Source: Candidatus Siliceabacter maunaloa
GTDB lineage: Bacteria; Actinomycetota; Thermoleophilia; Solirubrobacterales; Solirubrobacteraceae
Reading direction: 5' to 3'
DNA: 64,000 nt
Assembly (NCBI GenBank): GCA_024330185.1
Contig: JANDLV010000007.1
Coordinates: 1-64,000, forward strand
Numbering within the stretch: position 1 is the first letter of the stretch; each line of letters starts with the position of its first letter. The position numbers were made by a program, and so were the translations under genes. The notes beneath the pieces were generated by a model that saw only the letters and a program-made list of their open reading frames with translations, was not told the DNA's origin and did not search any database. Positions 15,848 to 23,213 of this stretch are shown piece after piece.

Positions 15848-17560
15848 TCACCGCACCCTCCGCGACCACGCCGCCTCCTCGCGGGTCACGTACGGCCGGT
15901 CGGCGAGGAAGGCGCGGGCCTCGGCCACCGCCGCCTCGCGGGAGTAGCCCTGCGCGGCGGGGGCGAGCGTGTGGCCGACGGGCGTCGCGTCGACGATGCC
16001 CAGCGGCCAGCTCTCCTCGCGCGCCACCGCGCTCCAGTGGGCGTCCAGGCCCCAGCCCATGACCAGGTCGGGGAAGGGCAGCAGGGCATCGAAGGCGGTG
16101 GCGTGGAAGGCGGTCACCGGGCCGATCTCCACGAACGCGCTGCGGCGCACCAGGCTGCGCGCGCGCCGGCGGGTGACCGGCCAGGCGGCGTGGGAGAACA
16201 GGCGGTGGGCCGGCTGGGCGAGAAGGAGCCCTGCCTCCTCGGCCAGCGCGAGGAAGGCGTCGAGGAAGCCGCGGGGCAGGACGACGTCGTCGTCGACGAC
16301 CAGCAGCCAGTCGTGCGCACCCGGGTCGTGCTCGCCCAGCAGCGCGTTGAGGTTGGCGAACTTGCCCTGCGTCCCGGGCGACCGGGTGCGCACGATGACG
16401 TCGTGGCGGCTGCGCCGCAGCTCGGCGCGCGCGGCGTCCATGAGCAGTCCCGGGCGCTCCACGCCGAGCACGAGCACGCTGCGCCGCGGGAGCGAGCGAG
16501 CCCGTCGCACCGTCGCGGCGCGCCGCGGCACGACGACCGCGTCCAGCGCGAGGTCGGCCGCGCGGCGCAGCGCGCCGCGCTTTCCGCCGACCGTGCCCGA
16601 GGTACCCGAGAGGAAGTCGTCCTCGAGGAGCGCGGTGGAGCCCGTCTGAGCGCGAACCGTCCTGCTTGACTGTTGCGGGGGAGCACCAGGGCAGGATGCT
16701 TGCGGTGCTGCGCCCTCGCCCGCCCGCTCGAGCGCCGCCTCGAGTCGCCCCGCGCTGTGGGCGGCCAGCACGAGGCCGTTCGCGCAGCGCCGGCGCCCGG
16801 CGTGCACGAGGCAGCCGGCCAGCACGCGGCCCTCGCGGACCAGGCCGGGCGCCTCGGCGCGGCGCTCGTCGAAGCGCCTGGCCTCCCGGCCACGGACGCG
16901 GGCTGCCCGGGCCAGGGAGCGCAGGCGCGCGTCGTCGCCCGCGCGGCGGTGGTCGACCCCCGCCGCGGCGACGTAGCGGATGCGCCCGCCCGCGGCCAGC
17001 AGGCGCCGCTGCCACGCCTCCTCGTCGCCCGCTCCCGTGTAGCCGGCGTCGAAGCGCCCCGCGCGCTCCAGCGCCCGGCGCAGCACGGTCATGTTCGCGC
17101 CCCACGCGTGGCGGGCGTCGGTGTCGTGGCGCCCGAGGTCCTGCCACGTGATGGGGGGGCCCTCGCGGCCGCAGGCGCGCAGCGGGTGGTCCTCGAAGCG
17201 CGCCCGGATGGGTCCCGTGAGCACGCCGACATCGGGCCCGGCCTGCGCGGCCGCGTCGACCAGCGCCCGCAGCCAGCCGGGGTGAACCGCCACGTCGTCG
17301 TCCACGAAGGCCAGGACGTCGGAGCGAGCGGCGTCGATCCCCGTGTTGCGCGCGTCGTTGAGGCCCAGCGGCCGATCGTGAGGCACGTAGCGCGCGCCGT
17401 GGCGCGCCGCCACGGCGCGGGTCGCCACGTCGGGCCCGTCGTCGACGACGAGCACCTCGGCGCCGGCCGCGCGAGCCTGGGGGAGGATCGAGGCCAGCGC
17501 GACGTCGAGGTAGCCCGGCCGCGCGCGGGTGGGAACGATGACGCTGGCGAGGGGCTCCAT
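15848..17560 (-). CDS. Two-domain fusion: GT2 plus a second GT-A-like domain
   Basis: 570 residues. The N-terminal domain (about 1-250) is a GT2: MEPLASVIVPTRARPGYL, VLVVDDGPDVATR, a FVDDDVAVHPGWL DXD site and the AGDEEAWQRRLLAAGG catalytic region. A Pro/Ala/Ser-rich linker near 275-310 leads to a second domain (about 320-570) with GKFANLNALLGEHD, WLLVVDDDVVLPRGF, LLAQPAHRLFSH and VEIGPVTAFHATA. That second domain is clearly related to the whole protein at 47196-48059. The fusion suggests two consecutive sugar additions by one polypeptide. The ATG at 17560 was chosen because GT2 homology begins there. Confidence 0.82.
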   Translation of the reverse strand: MEPLASVIVPTRARPGYLDVALASILPQARAAGAEVLVVDDGPDVATRAVAARHGARYVPHDRPLGLNDARNTGIDAARSDVLAFVDDDVAVHPGWLRALVDAAAQAGPDVGVLTGPIRARFEDHPLRACGREGPPITWQDLGRHDTDARHAWGANMTVLRRALERAGRFDAGYTGAGDEEAWQRRLLAAGGRIRYVAAAGVDHRRAGDDARLRSLARAARVRGREARRFDERRAEAPGLVREGRVLAGCLVHAGRRRCANGLVLAAHSAGRLEAALERAGEGAAPQASCPGAPPQQSSRTVRAQTGSTALLEDDFLSGTSGTVGGKRGALRRAADLALDAVVVPRRAATVRRARSLPRRSVLVLGVERPGLLMDAARAELRRSRHDVIVRTRSPGTQGKFANLNALLGEHDPGAHDWLLVVDDDVVLPRGFLDAFLALAEEAGLLLAQPAHRLFSHAAWPVTRRRARSLVRRSAFVEIGPVTAFHATAFDALLPFPDLVMGWGLDAHWSAVAREESWPLGIVDATPVGHTLAPAAQGYSREAAVAEARAFLADRPYVTREEAAWSRRVR

Positions 17561-17711
17561 GCGCACATTCTCGCGGCGCGGCCAGCCGCACCGTCCCGCC
17601 GCTGCCCGTCGCACCCAGACGGGCGCCGCCCTTTGCCGCCCGTCGCACCCGCGCGGCGCCGCCCGTCGCGCCGCCGGTGGAAGCCCCGCCGCGGTCTGCG
17701 AGCCTGCGTGC

Positions 17712-18866
17712 GTGATCCTCTTCCTCCACCATCGCTACCGCACCCTCGGTGGAGAGGAGCGGGTCGTGGACGACCAGCGCTGGCTCGTGCGCGAGCGCCT
17801 GGGCGAGGACGCAGAGCTGCTCACGCGCGACTCCGCCGCACTGGGGGCCGGCCGCGCCACGGCGGGCCTGCTGGCCGGGGGCCTGGCGCCCACGGAGGTC
17901 GCGGCGTCGGTGCGGCGCACGGGTGCGCGGGTGGTGCACGCGCACAACCTGCTGCCCACGCTGGGCTGGCGCGCGCTGGCCGCCGCGCGCGAGGCCGGCG
18001 CGCGGGTGGTCCTCCAACTGCACAACTTCCGTGTCGTGTGCGCGGTGGGCACGTGCTTCACCGAGGGCGCCGACTGCACGCGCTGCCACGGCCGCGACAC
18101 CCGGCCGGGCGTGCGCCATCGCTGCCGGGGCTCGCAGGCCGAGGCAGCGGTCTACGCCGCCGGGCTGTCGCTGTGGCAGCGGCGGTTGCTCGCGCAGGCC
18201 GACACTGTCGTGGTGCCCAGCGCGGCGGCGCTCGAGCGCCTGCGCGAGCTCGGCGCCCCGCTGGGCGACGACGTGCGCGTGGTGCCCCACGTCGTGCGCT
18301 CCTTCGCGAATGGCAGCACCGCCGCGCGCGGGGAGCACGTCCTGGTGGCCTCGCGCCTGGCGCCGGAGAAGGGCATCGCGGTGGCCGCACGGGCCTGTGC
18401 GGCCGCGGGCCTGCCCCTCGTCGTGGCCGGCGACGGTCCGCTGGCCGCGGAGCTGCGCAGCCTGGTCGCCGGCGCGCCGGCCGGCGGCGTGGACGGGGAG
18501 CCGCGTGGCCTGGTCGCGGGTGCGCCGGTGCGCTTAGTGGGTCGGGTGGCGCCCGATGAGCTGGCCGAGCTGCGCGCCAGGGCCGCGGTGGCCGTCGTGC
18601 CCAGCCTCAGCGCCGAGACCTTCGGCCTGGCCGCTGCCGAGGCCATGGCGGCGGGCCTGCCCGTGGTGGCCAGCGCCATCGGTGCGCTGCCCGACCTCGT
18701 CGACGAGCCCGGGCTCGTCCCCCCGGGCGATCCTGCCGCGCTGGCCGGCGCGCTGGAGCGCCGGTGGGGCGACGAGGAGGCGGGCCGTGCCGGGCTCGCC
18801 CGGGTGCGCGAGCTGTGCGCGCCCGAGGTCGTCGCCGCGCGGTTGGCCGAGGTCTACGAGGGCTGA
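17712..18866 (+). CDS. GT4-type glycosyltransferase with cysteine cluster
   Basis: 384 residues, start GTG 17712. It opens VILFLHHRYRTLGGEERVVDD. A cysteine-rich loop (CAVGTCFTEGADCTRCHG, with another Cys shortly after) is typical of one GT4 subfamily and may bind a metal. The donor domain has VLVASRLAPEKGIAVAARA and PSLSAETFGLAAAEAMAAGLPVVASAIGALPDLVD with EX7E. A short duplication (LVAGAP twice, about 22 residues apart) lies just before the donor-side glycine loop. It diverges from the fusion GT at 17560 and converges on the 19028 gene. Confidence 0.85.
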   Translation: MILFLHHRYRTLGGEERVVDDQRWLVRERLGEDAELLTRDSAALGAGRATAGLLAGGLAPTEVAASVRRTGARVVHAHNLLPTLGWRALAAAREAGARVVLQLHNFRVVCAVGTCFTEGADCTRCHGRDTRPGVRHRCRGSQAEAAVYAAGLSLWQRRLLAQADTVVVPSAAALERLRELGAPLGDDVRVVPHVVRSFANGSTAARGEHVLVASRLAPEKGIAVAARACAAAGLPLVVAGDGPLAAELRSLVAGAPAGGVDGEPRGLVAGAPVRLVGRVAPDELAELRARAAVAVVPSLSAETFGLAAAEAMAAGLPVVASAIGALPDLVDEPGLVPPGDPAALAGALERRWGDEEAGRAGLARVRELCAPEVVAARLAEVYEG

Positions 18867-18958
18867 CCGGTCGACGTGCCCGCGGCTGGGGCGGATCGGG
18901 GTCCGTCACGCGCCGGGATGCGCCCCGGGCCTCAGCGGTGGCGAGTCCCGCAAAGAGC

Positions 18959-18987
18959 GACGGGGCGGCCTGCTCGGCCGCCCCGTC
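18959..18987. terminator. Strong perfect hairpin between convergent genes
   Basis: GACGGGGCGGCC (18959-18970) pairs perfectly with GGCCGCCCCGTC (18976-18987) across a 5-nt loop. It lies between the ends of the 17712 (+) and 19028 (-) genes and can act in both directions. A U-tract is absent, as is common in high-GC actinobacteria. Confidence 0.7.
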
Positions 18988-19027
18988 AACTCCAGAGTCC
19001 CCGGTTGGCCGGGTGCTCTGCGGCCGT

Positions 19028-19657
19028 CTAGCGCCGGCTGGCCTCCTCTTGGGCCGCCTCCGGCGTAAGGCCGGTCGCGCCCCCGTTGGGCGCGTCCTCC
19101 CGCAGCGTGGCGGGGTCGGCCGCATCGGTGGGCGCGCCGGCGGTGGGCACGGGGGCCACGGTGCCGGGGGCGGTGGCGCCGCCGGCGACGGTGGCGCCGC
19201 CCGCGGGAACGTCCGGGGAAGTCCAGGTCGGCGCCTGATCGTCCGCCCGGCCCTTGCGCGCCTTCAGCGCGATCGCCACGGCGCCGGCCGCACCGCCCAG
19301 GAAGAGCAGCTTGCGCCCGCGACGGCTCTCACCACGGCGCCGCCTGGCCGCGCCCTTGGCCGCCTTGCCGGCCAGGGCGGCCCCGAGCACCTTGCGCCCG
19401 GCGTCGCGCCCGGTCTGCGAGCCGGCGAGGGTCTTGCCGATCGCGGCGCGACGGCCGCTCTTGGACCCTACGACGGCCTTTCCGACCGCGGCACGGCGGC
19501 CGGTCCTCGTGCTGCCTACGGCCTTGAGCTTGGCCGCCTTGCGCCCGGCACGCGCGGTGCCCTTGGTGAGCTTGGCGCCTGCCCAGAGCTTGGCCAGGTC
19601 GCTGGTGGCGTCGATCGCCCGCTCGGTCTTGCTCCTACGTCTCGGTGCGAGCTTCAT
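19028..19657 (-). CDS. Basic repeat protein with one membrane segment, unknown function
   Basis: 209 residues. The N-terminal 110 residues are strongly basic and hold a 15-residue tandem repeat of the form AVGSxxxGRRAAxGK, with two clear copies at 46-60 and 61-75 and a decayed third at 76-89. An RRRRGESRRGRK stretch and one hydrophobic helix (LLFLGGAAGAVAIAL, near 117-131) follow. The C-terminal third is Pro/Ala/Gly/Thr-rich and acidic. The layout suggests a DNA-, wall- or polyanion-binding domain tethered to the membrane; this is speculation. A clear ribosome site (AGAGGA, 19666-19671) precedes the ATG, unlike most genes here. Confidence 0.65.
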   Translation of the reverse strand: MKLAPRRRSKTERAIDATSDLAKLWAGAKLTKGTARAGRKAAKLKAVGSTRTGRRAAVGKAVVGSKSGRRAAIGKTLAGSQTGRDAGRKVLGAALAGKAAKGAARRRRGESRRGRKLLFLGGAAGAVAIALKARKGRADDQAPTWTSPDVPAGGATVAGGATAPGTVAPVPTAGAPTDAADPATLREDAPNGGATGLTPEAAQEEASRR

Positions 19658-19665
19658 TGCGTTTG

Positions 19666-19671
19666 TCCTCT
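19666..19671 (-). promoter_or_regulatory. Ribosome binding site AGAGGA
   Basis: AGAGGA on the minus strand, 8 nt before the ATG at 19657, fixes that start. It is notable because most genes in the window lack a Shine-Dalgarno site. Confidence 0.6.
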
Positions 19672-19740
19672 TTCGGAGTCCCCCTCGCGCTACCCGGGCG
19701 CCTTCGCGGCGAAAACGCGCCTGGTACCGAGCACCGGCAC

Positions 19741-19746
19741 TAGCCT
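19741..19746 (+). promoter_or_regulatory. -10 element TAGCCT
   Basis: TAGCCT ends 9 nt before the ATG at 19756 and fits the recurrent leaderless-type promoter pattern of the window. Confidence 0.45.
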
Positions 19747-19755
19747 TCCCGGGCG

Positions 19756-20721
19756 ATGCGCGCCCTCGTCACCGGCATCGGCGGACAGGACGGCAGCTAC
19801 CTGGCCGAGCAGCTCCTGACCGACGGGCACGAGGTGGTGGGCATGGTGCGCGGCGACGCCCACCGAGCGCTCCCGGGCCCGGCGGCCGTGCGCGAGCGCG
19901 TGACGCTCGTTACCGGGGACCTGCTCGACCCGTCCTCCCTCACCGCCGCCCTGGAGACCGCCCGCCCGCAGGTCGTCTTCCACCTCGCCGCCCCCAGCTT
20001 CGTCCCCGCCTCCTGGGAGGACCCGGCGCAGGCCGTGGCTGCCATCGCCGGCGCAACCGGCGCGTTGCTGGAGGCCGCGCGCAGGCAGGACCCTTCCATC
20101 CGCATCGTCATCGCCTCCTCGGCAGCCATCTTCGGCGACGCCGACGAGACGCCCCAGCGCGAGGCCACCCGCCCGCGCCCGGCGACCCCTTACGCGATCG
20201 CCAAGCTCGCCGCCCACCAGCTCGTCGGTGCGATGCGCGAGCGCCACGGCCTGCACGCCTCGTCGGCCATCGCCTACAACCACGAGTCGGTGCGCCGTCC
20301 CGAGCGCTTCGTCACCCGCAAGGTCACCCGCGGCGCCGCGCGCATCGCTGCCGGCCTGGAGGAAGAGCTGGCGCTCGGTGACCTCGATGCCGTGCGCGAC
20401 TGGAGCGACGCCCGCGACATCGTGGCGGGCCTGCGCCTCATGGCTGCCGCCGACGACCCGGGCGACTACGTGCTGGCCAGCGGCGTGGGACGTACCGTGG
20501 GCGACCTGGTCGCCGCCGCCTTCGCCGTGGTCGGCCTCGACCCGGCCGAGCACGTTCGCACCGACCCGCGGTTCGTACGCGGCCCCGAGACGACCCCCAG
20601 CGTCGGCGACCCCACCAAGGCCCGCGAGCGGCTCGGCTGGCGCCCCGAGCACAGCTTCGAGGACCTGATCCGCACCATGGTCGAGGCGGACCTCGCCGCG
20701 ACTCGTGCGGCAGCGCGCTGA
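19756..20721 (+). CDS. rmd: GDP-6-deoxy-D-lyxo-4-hexulose reductase-like SDR (Rmd-like)
   Basis: 321 residues, extended SDR. TGIGGQDGSYLAEQLL (6-21) is the NAD(P) glycine motif in the form used by the Gmd/Rmd family. The catalytic pair is Tyr146 and Lys150 (TPYAIAK). Where Gmd has SSSEMFG, this protein reads SSAAIFG (121-127), so the dehydratase's catalytic Glu is Ala. That fits a 4-reductase rather than a dehydratase. The motif NHESVRRPERFVTRK (175-189) aligns with the site of the intein in the neighbouring Gmd but is uninterrupted. With Gmd it would give GDP-D-rhamnose. Its convergent position next to gmd supports the pairing. The reductase assignment is an inference. Confidence 0.75.
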   Translation: MRALVTGIGGQDGSYLAEQLLTDGHEVVGMVRGDAHRALPGPAAVRERVTLVTGDLLDPSSLTAALETARPQVVFHLAAPSFVPASWEDPAQAVAAIAGATGALLEAARRQDPSIRIVIASSAAIFGDADETPQREATRPRPATPYAIAKLAAHQLVGAMRERHGLHASSAIAYNHESVRRPERFVTRKVTRGAARIAAGLEEELALGDLDAVRDWSDARDIVAGLRLMAAADDPGDYVLASGVGRTVGDLVAAAFAVVGLDPAEHVRTDPRFVRGPETTPSVGDPTKARERLGWRPEHSFEDLIRTMVEADLAATRAAAR

Positions 20722-20731
20722 TCGGTCGCCG

Positions 20732-22711
20732 CTACCGCGACAGCAGCTTCACGTCCGCCTCGGTCATGAGGCGGATGAGCTCCTCGAAGGTCGTCGTCGG
20801 CTCCCAGCCCAGCAGCCGCTTGGCCTTGGCCGGGTCGCCCTGGAGCTGGTCGACCTCGGCGGGGCGCTTGAACGCGGGGTCGATCTCCACGTGGGGCTCC
20901 CATTGCACCCCGACGTGGTCGAAGGCGATCTGGACGCAGTCGCGCACCGTGTTGATCCTGTTCGTCGCGATCACGAAGTCCTCGGGCTCGTCGCGCTGGA
21001 GCATCAGCCACATCGCCTCGACGTAGTCCTTGGCATAGCCCCAGTCGCGCTCGGCGTCCAGATTTCCCAGCGCAAGCGTGTCCCGAAGCCCGAGCTTGAT
21101 CGCCGCCGCGTGCCAGGTGATCTTGCGGGTCACGAACTCCAGCCCCCTGCGGGGGGAATTGTGGACGACCACTCGTCCAACCCCGGCATTGAACACGCCA
21201 CTCTCGGTCTCGAGGTCGAAGACCCACTCCTCGTCGGCGACCGTCGCCGTTCGGATCCTTCGGATCTCCGCCGGGTCCCGGCGCAGGTGAGCGCCTTTTG
21301 CGCCGATAGGCACGGCAGTAGGAAGGTTGAGCTGGTAGTAACGCTTGTCCGCGCGATGCTCGACGTAGACCGAGGCAGGGCGCTCGGTCTGGGCGTAGAG
21401 CCAGAAGAGGCCTTGGGCGAGCACCGACGAGTTCGTCTTGACCGACTCTCCGTTACCCCGCTTGAGCCCGTCGCCCTTGTAGTGACCAGCGAGGAACGCG
21501 TCCTGGACTTCGGGCTCTGCGTTGAGCACGACTGGTGGCACCTGCTTGAAGCCAGTCGAGGTGTAGAGCTGCTCCCGCAGCCATGCGCAGGCGAGCGGTG
21601 CCCCGGTGAGCGCGAGTTGTCCCACTTCGGTGTCCGCCACGAACCCTGATGCGCTCATCCACCCGCGCGAATGGCCCATGAAGCAGCGGGACCAAAGCTC
21701 GGCCACGCGGCCACGCAGTACCGGGTCGCAGTTCGTGAACTGGGCTTGGCGGTCGTTCACGTAGCCGTCCGCGGCGAGAAGGCCGAGCAACTCCCCGAGC
21801 TGCGGACTGATCGCAGTCCACGACGGGTTGGGCGGAATCTCCCCGCCGAGCGCGACGCGGTCGCCCGTTTCCAGCGCGTCGGCTCGGACGACCTCGCGGT
21901 CGGCGTCGAGCATGTGGTGGTGGGCGGTGACATCAACGACCCCTGCACGCGACTCGATGCTGAGCAGCCGGTGGTCGGCATCTTGGGTACGCCGACGCAC
22001 CGCCGTGATCGCCTGCACCCCGGTCCAATCGTCGCCGTCCCAGACCTCCAAGCGCTCAGGCGTGAAGCTCTGCACGCTCGCTCCCTTGCGTCGCAGCGGG
22101 ATGAGGTCGGGCGTCGTGACGACCGAGATCAGGCCGTCACGCCGCACAACGAGCGGGCTCGTGGCGGAGACGCACTCGTGGTTGAACAAAATACCGCTCA
22201 CCGCATGCAGGTCGTACGACTCGCGGTAGTTGACCGTGATGAAGTGCCCGTATGCCTTAGCCACGCCATACGGCGACCGCGGGTAGAACGGTGTCGACTC
22301 GGTCTGCGGGACCTCCAGCACCTTCCCGAACATCTCCGACGACGACGCCTGGTAGAAGCGCGCCTCGGGGCACGCCTCACGCATGGCCTCGAGCATCCGG
22401 GTGACGCCGACGCCGGTGAACTCCGCGGTCAGCGTGGGCTGGATCCAAGACACGGCCACGTACGACATGGCCGCGAGGTTGTAGATCTCCTGCGGCCGGC
22501 TGGCCCGCAGGGAGTCCACCAGGGAGCGCTGGTCGAGCAGGTCGCCCTGGTGCAGCGTGATGCGCTCGCGCAGGTGCTCGATGCGCTCGAACTTCTCGGT
22601 CGAGGCGCGGCGCACGAGGCCGTGGACCTCGTAGCCCTTGTCGAGCAGCAGCTCGGCGAGGTAGGAGCCGTCCTGGCCGGTGATGCCGGTGATGAGGGCG
22701 CGCGTGGCCAT
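20732..22711 (-). CDS. gmd: GDP-mannose 4,6-dehydratase precursor interrupted by an intein
   Basis: 659-residue precursor; removing the intein leaves a standard 320-residue Gmd. The N-extein (1-179) has TGITGQDGSYLAELLL (8-23), SSSEMFG with Glu126, and SPYGVAK with Tyr148 and Lys152. It ends GILFNHE. The C-extein (519-659) resumes SPRRGLEFVTRKITWHAAAI and carries RDWGYAKDYVEAMWLMLQ and GDPAKAKRLLGWEP. Gmd makes GDP-4-keto-6-deoxymannose, precursor of GDP-rhamnose, -fucose or -perosamine. The break falls exactly inside the conserved NHESPRRG motif, so the enzyme should be inactive until splicing. It follows a coupled minus-strand unit (25443 to 22731). Confidence 0.95.
   Translation of the reverse strand: MATRALITGITGQDGSYLAELLLDKGYEVHGLVRRASTEKFERIEHLRERITLHQGDLLDQRSLVDSLRASRPQEIYNLAAMSYVAVSWIQPTLTAEFTGVGVTRMLEAMREACPEARFYQASSSEMFGKVLEVPQTESTPFYPRSPYGVAKAYGHFITVNYRESYDLHAVSGILFNHECVSATSPLVVRRDGLISVVTTPDLIPLRRKGASVQSFTPERLEVWDGDDWTGVQAITAVRRRTQDADHRLLSIESRAGVVDVTAHHHMLDADREVVRADALETGDRVALGGEIPPNPSWTAISPQLGELLGLLAADGYVNDRQAQFTNCDPVLRGRVAELWSRCFMGHSRGWMSASGFVADTEVGQLALTGAPLACAWLREQLYTSTGFKQVPPVVLNAEPEVQDAFLAGHYKGDGLKRGNGESVKTNSSVLAQGLFWLYAQTERPASVYVEHRADKRYYQLNLPTAVPIGAKGAHLRRDPAEIRRIRTATVADEEWVFDLETESGVFNAGVGRVVVHNSPRRGLEFVTRKITWHAAAIKLGLRDTLALGNLDAERDWGYAKDYVEAMWLMLQRDEPEDFVIATNRINTVRDCVQIAFDHVGVQWEPHVEIDPAFKRPAEVDQLQGDPAKAKRLLGWEPTTTFEELIRLMTEADVKLLSR
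21158..22174 (-). mobile_element. Intein with LAGLIDADG homing endonuclease in Gmd
   Basis: 339 codons in frame inside gmd. Intein residue 1 is Cys (CVSATSPLVV, block A). Block B is LLSIESRAGVVDVTAHHHML with Thr83 and His86. Endonuclease motifs are LGELLGLLAADGYV (near 126-139) and AFLAGHYKGDG (226-236). Block F is EEWVFDLETESGVF. Block G is GRVVVHN, ending His338-Asn339, followed by the extein nucleophile Ser. All residues needed for class-1 protein splicing and two dodecapeptide motifs with acidic residues are present, so it could both splice and home. Base composition is visibly less GC-rich than the exteins (for example 21301-21360 has 24 A/T of 60), suggesting transfer. Confidence 0.93.
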
Positions 22712-22730
22712 CGCAGCGGCGGGAGCCTAC

Positions 22731-23213
22731 TCAGACCTCGTCGGCGGTCGTGTCCGCGTCGCCGCGCCGGCGCCCCGGCCCCAGCTCTCCCGCCGGCGCA
22801 CGCCAGGAGGCGAGGTCGGGGTAGCGCTCCATAACGGCGCGGCCCGTGTCGACGAGGGCGCCGGCGACGATGAGCACCACGCCCGCCAGGGCGATCCACG
22901 GACCCAGCAGCACGGAGAGGTCCTCGATGTCGGGCGGGAAGACGATGCGCCGCAGCACGAGCAGGCCGACAGCGAGGCCGACGACCGCGCGACCGAGGAC
23001 GACAGGTCGTCTCTGGGGCACAAGCGCTGCGGCCAGGACGAGCACCGAGCCGCCCAGGATCACCCAGCGCAGCCGAAAGAAGGTCTGCCAGCCGGTCGTC
23101 TGGTCCACGGCGCCGCCGCGCCGGACGATCTCGTACCAGAACAGGAACGGCGCAACGGCGAGGATCGCCGCGCCCACGGCGGTCAGGACCCTGCCGACGG
23201 CGGGGCTCATCAT
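22731..23213 (-). CDS. Small four-helix membrane protein, unknown function
   Basis: 160 residues with four hydrophobic segments (AVGAAILAVAPFLFW, WVILGGSVLVLAAALV, AVVGLAVGLLVL, WIALAGVVLIVAGALV) and a charged C-terminal tail ending DADTTADEV. The start ATG at 23213 overlaps the upstream epimerase stop (ATGA); a second ATG follows at 23210. It lies between an epimerase and gmd in a coupled unit. A role in glycan handling is suggested only by position. Confidence 0.75.
   Translation of the reverse strand: MMSPAVGRVLTAVGAAILAVAPFLFWYEIVRRGGAVDQTTGWQTFFRLRWVILGGSVLVLAAALVPQRRPVVLGRAVVGLAVGLLVLRRIVFPPDIEDLSVLLGPWIALAGVVLIVAGALVDTGRAVMERYPDLASWRAPAGELGPGRRRGDADTTADEV

Noticed and set aside
15783-18338. 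851-residue minus-strand ORF.
   Set aside because: Low-complexity Arg/Ala translation of the wrong frame of the fusion GT and its divergent neighbour.
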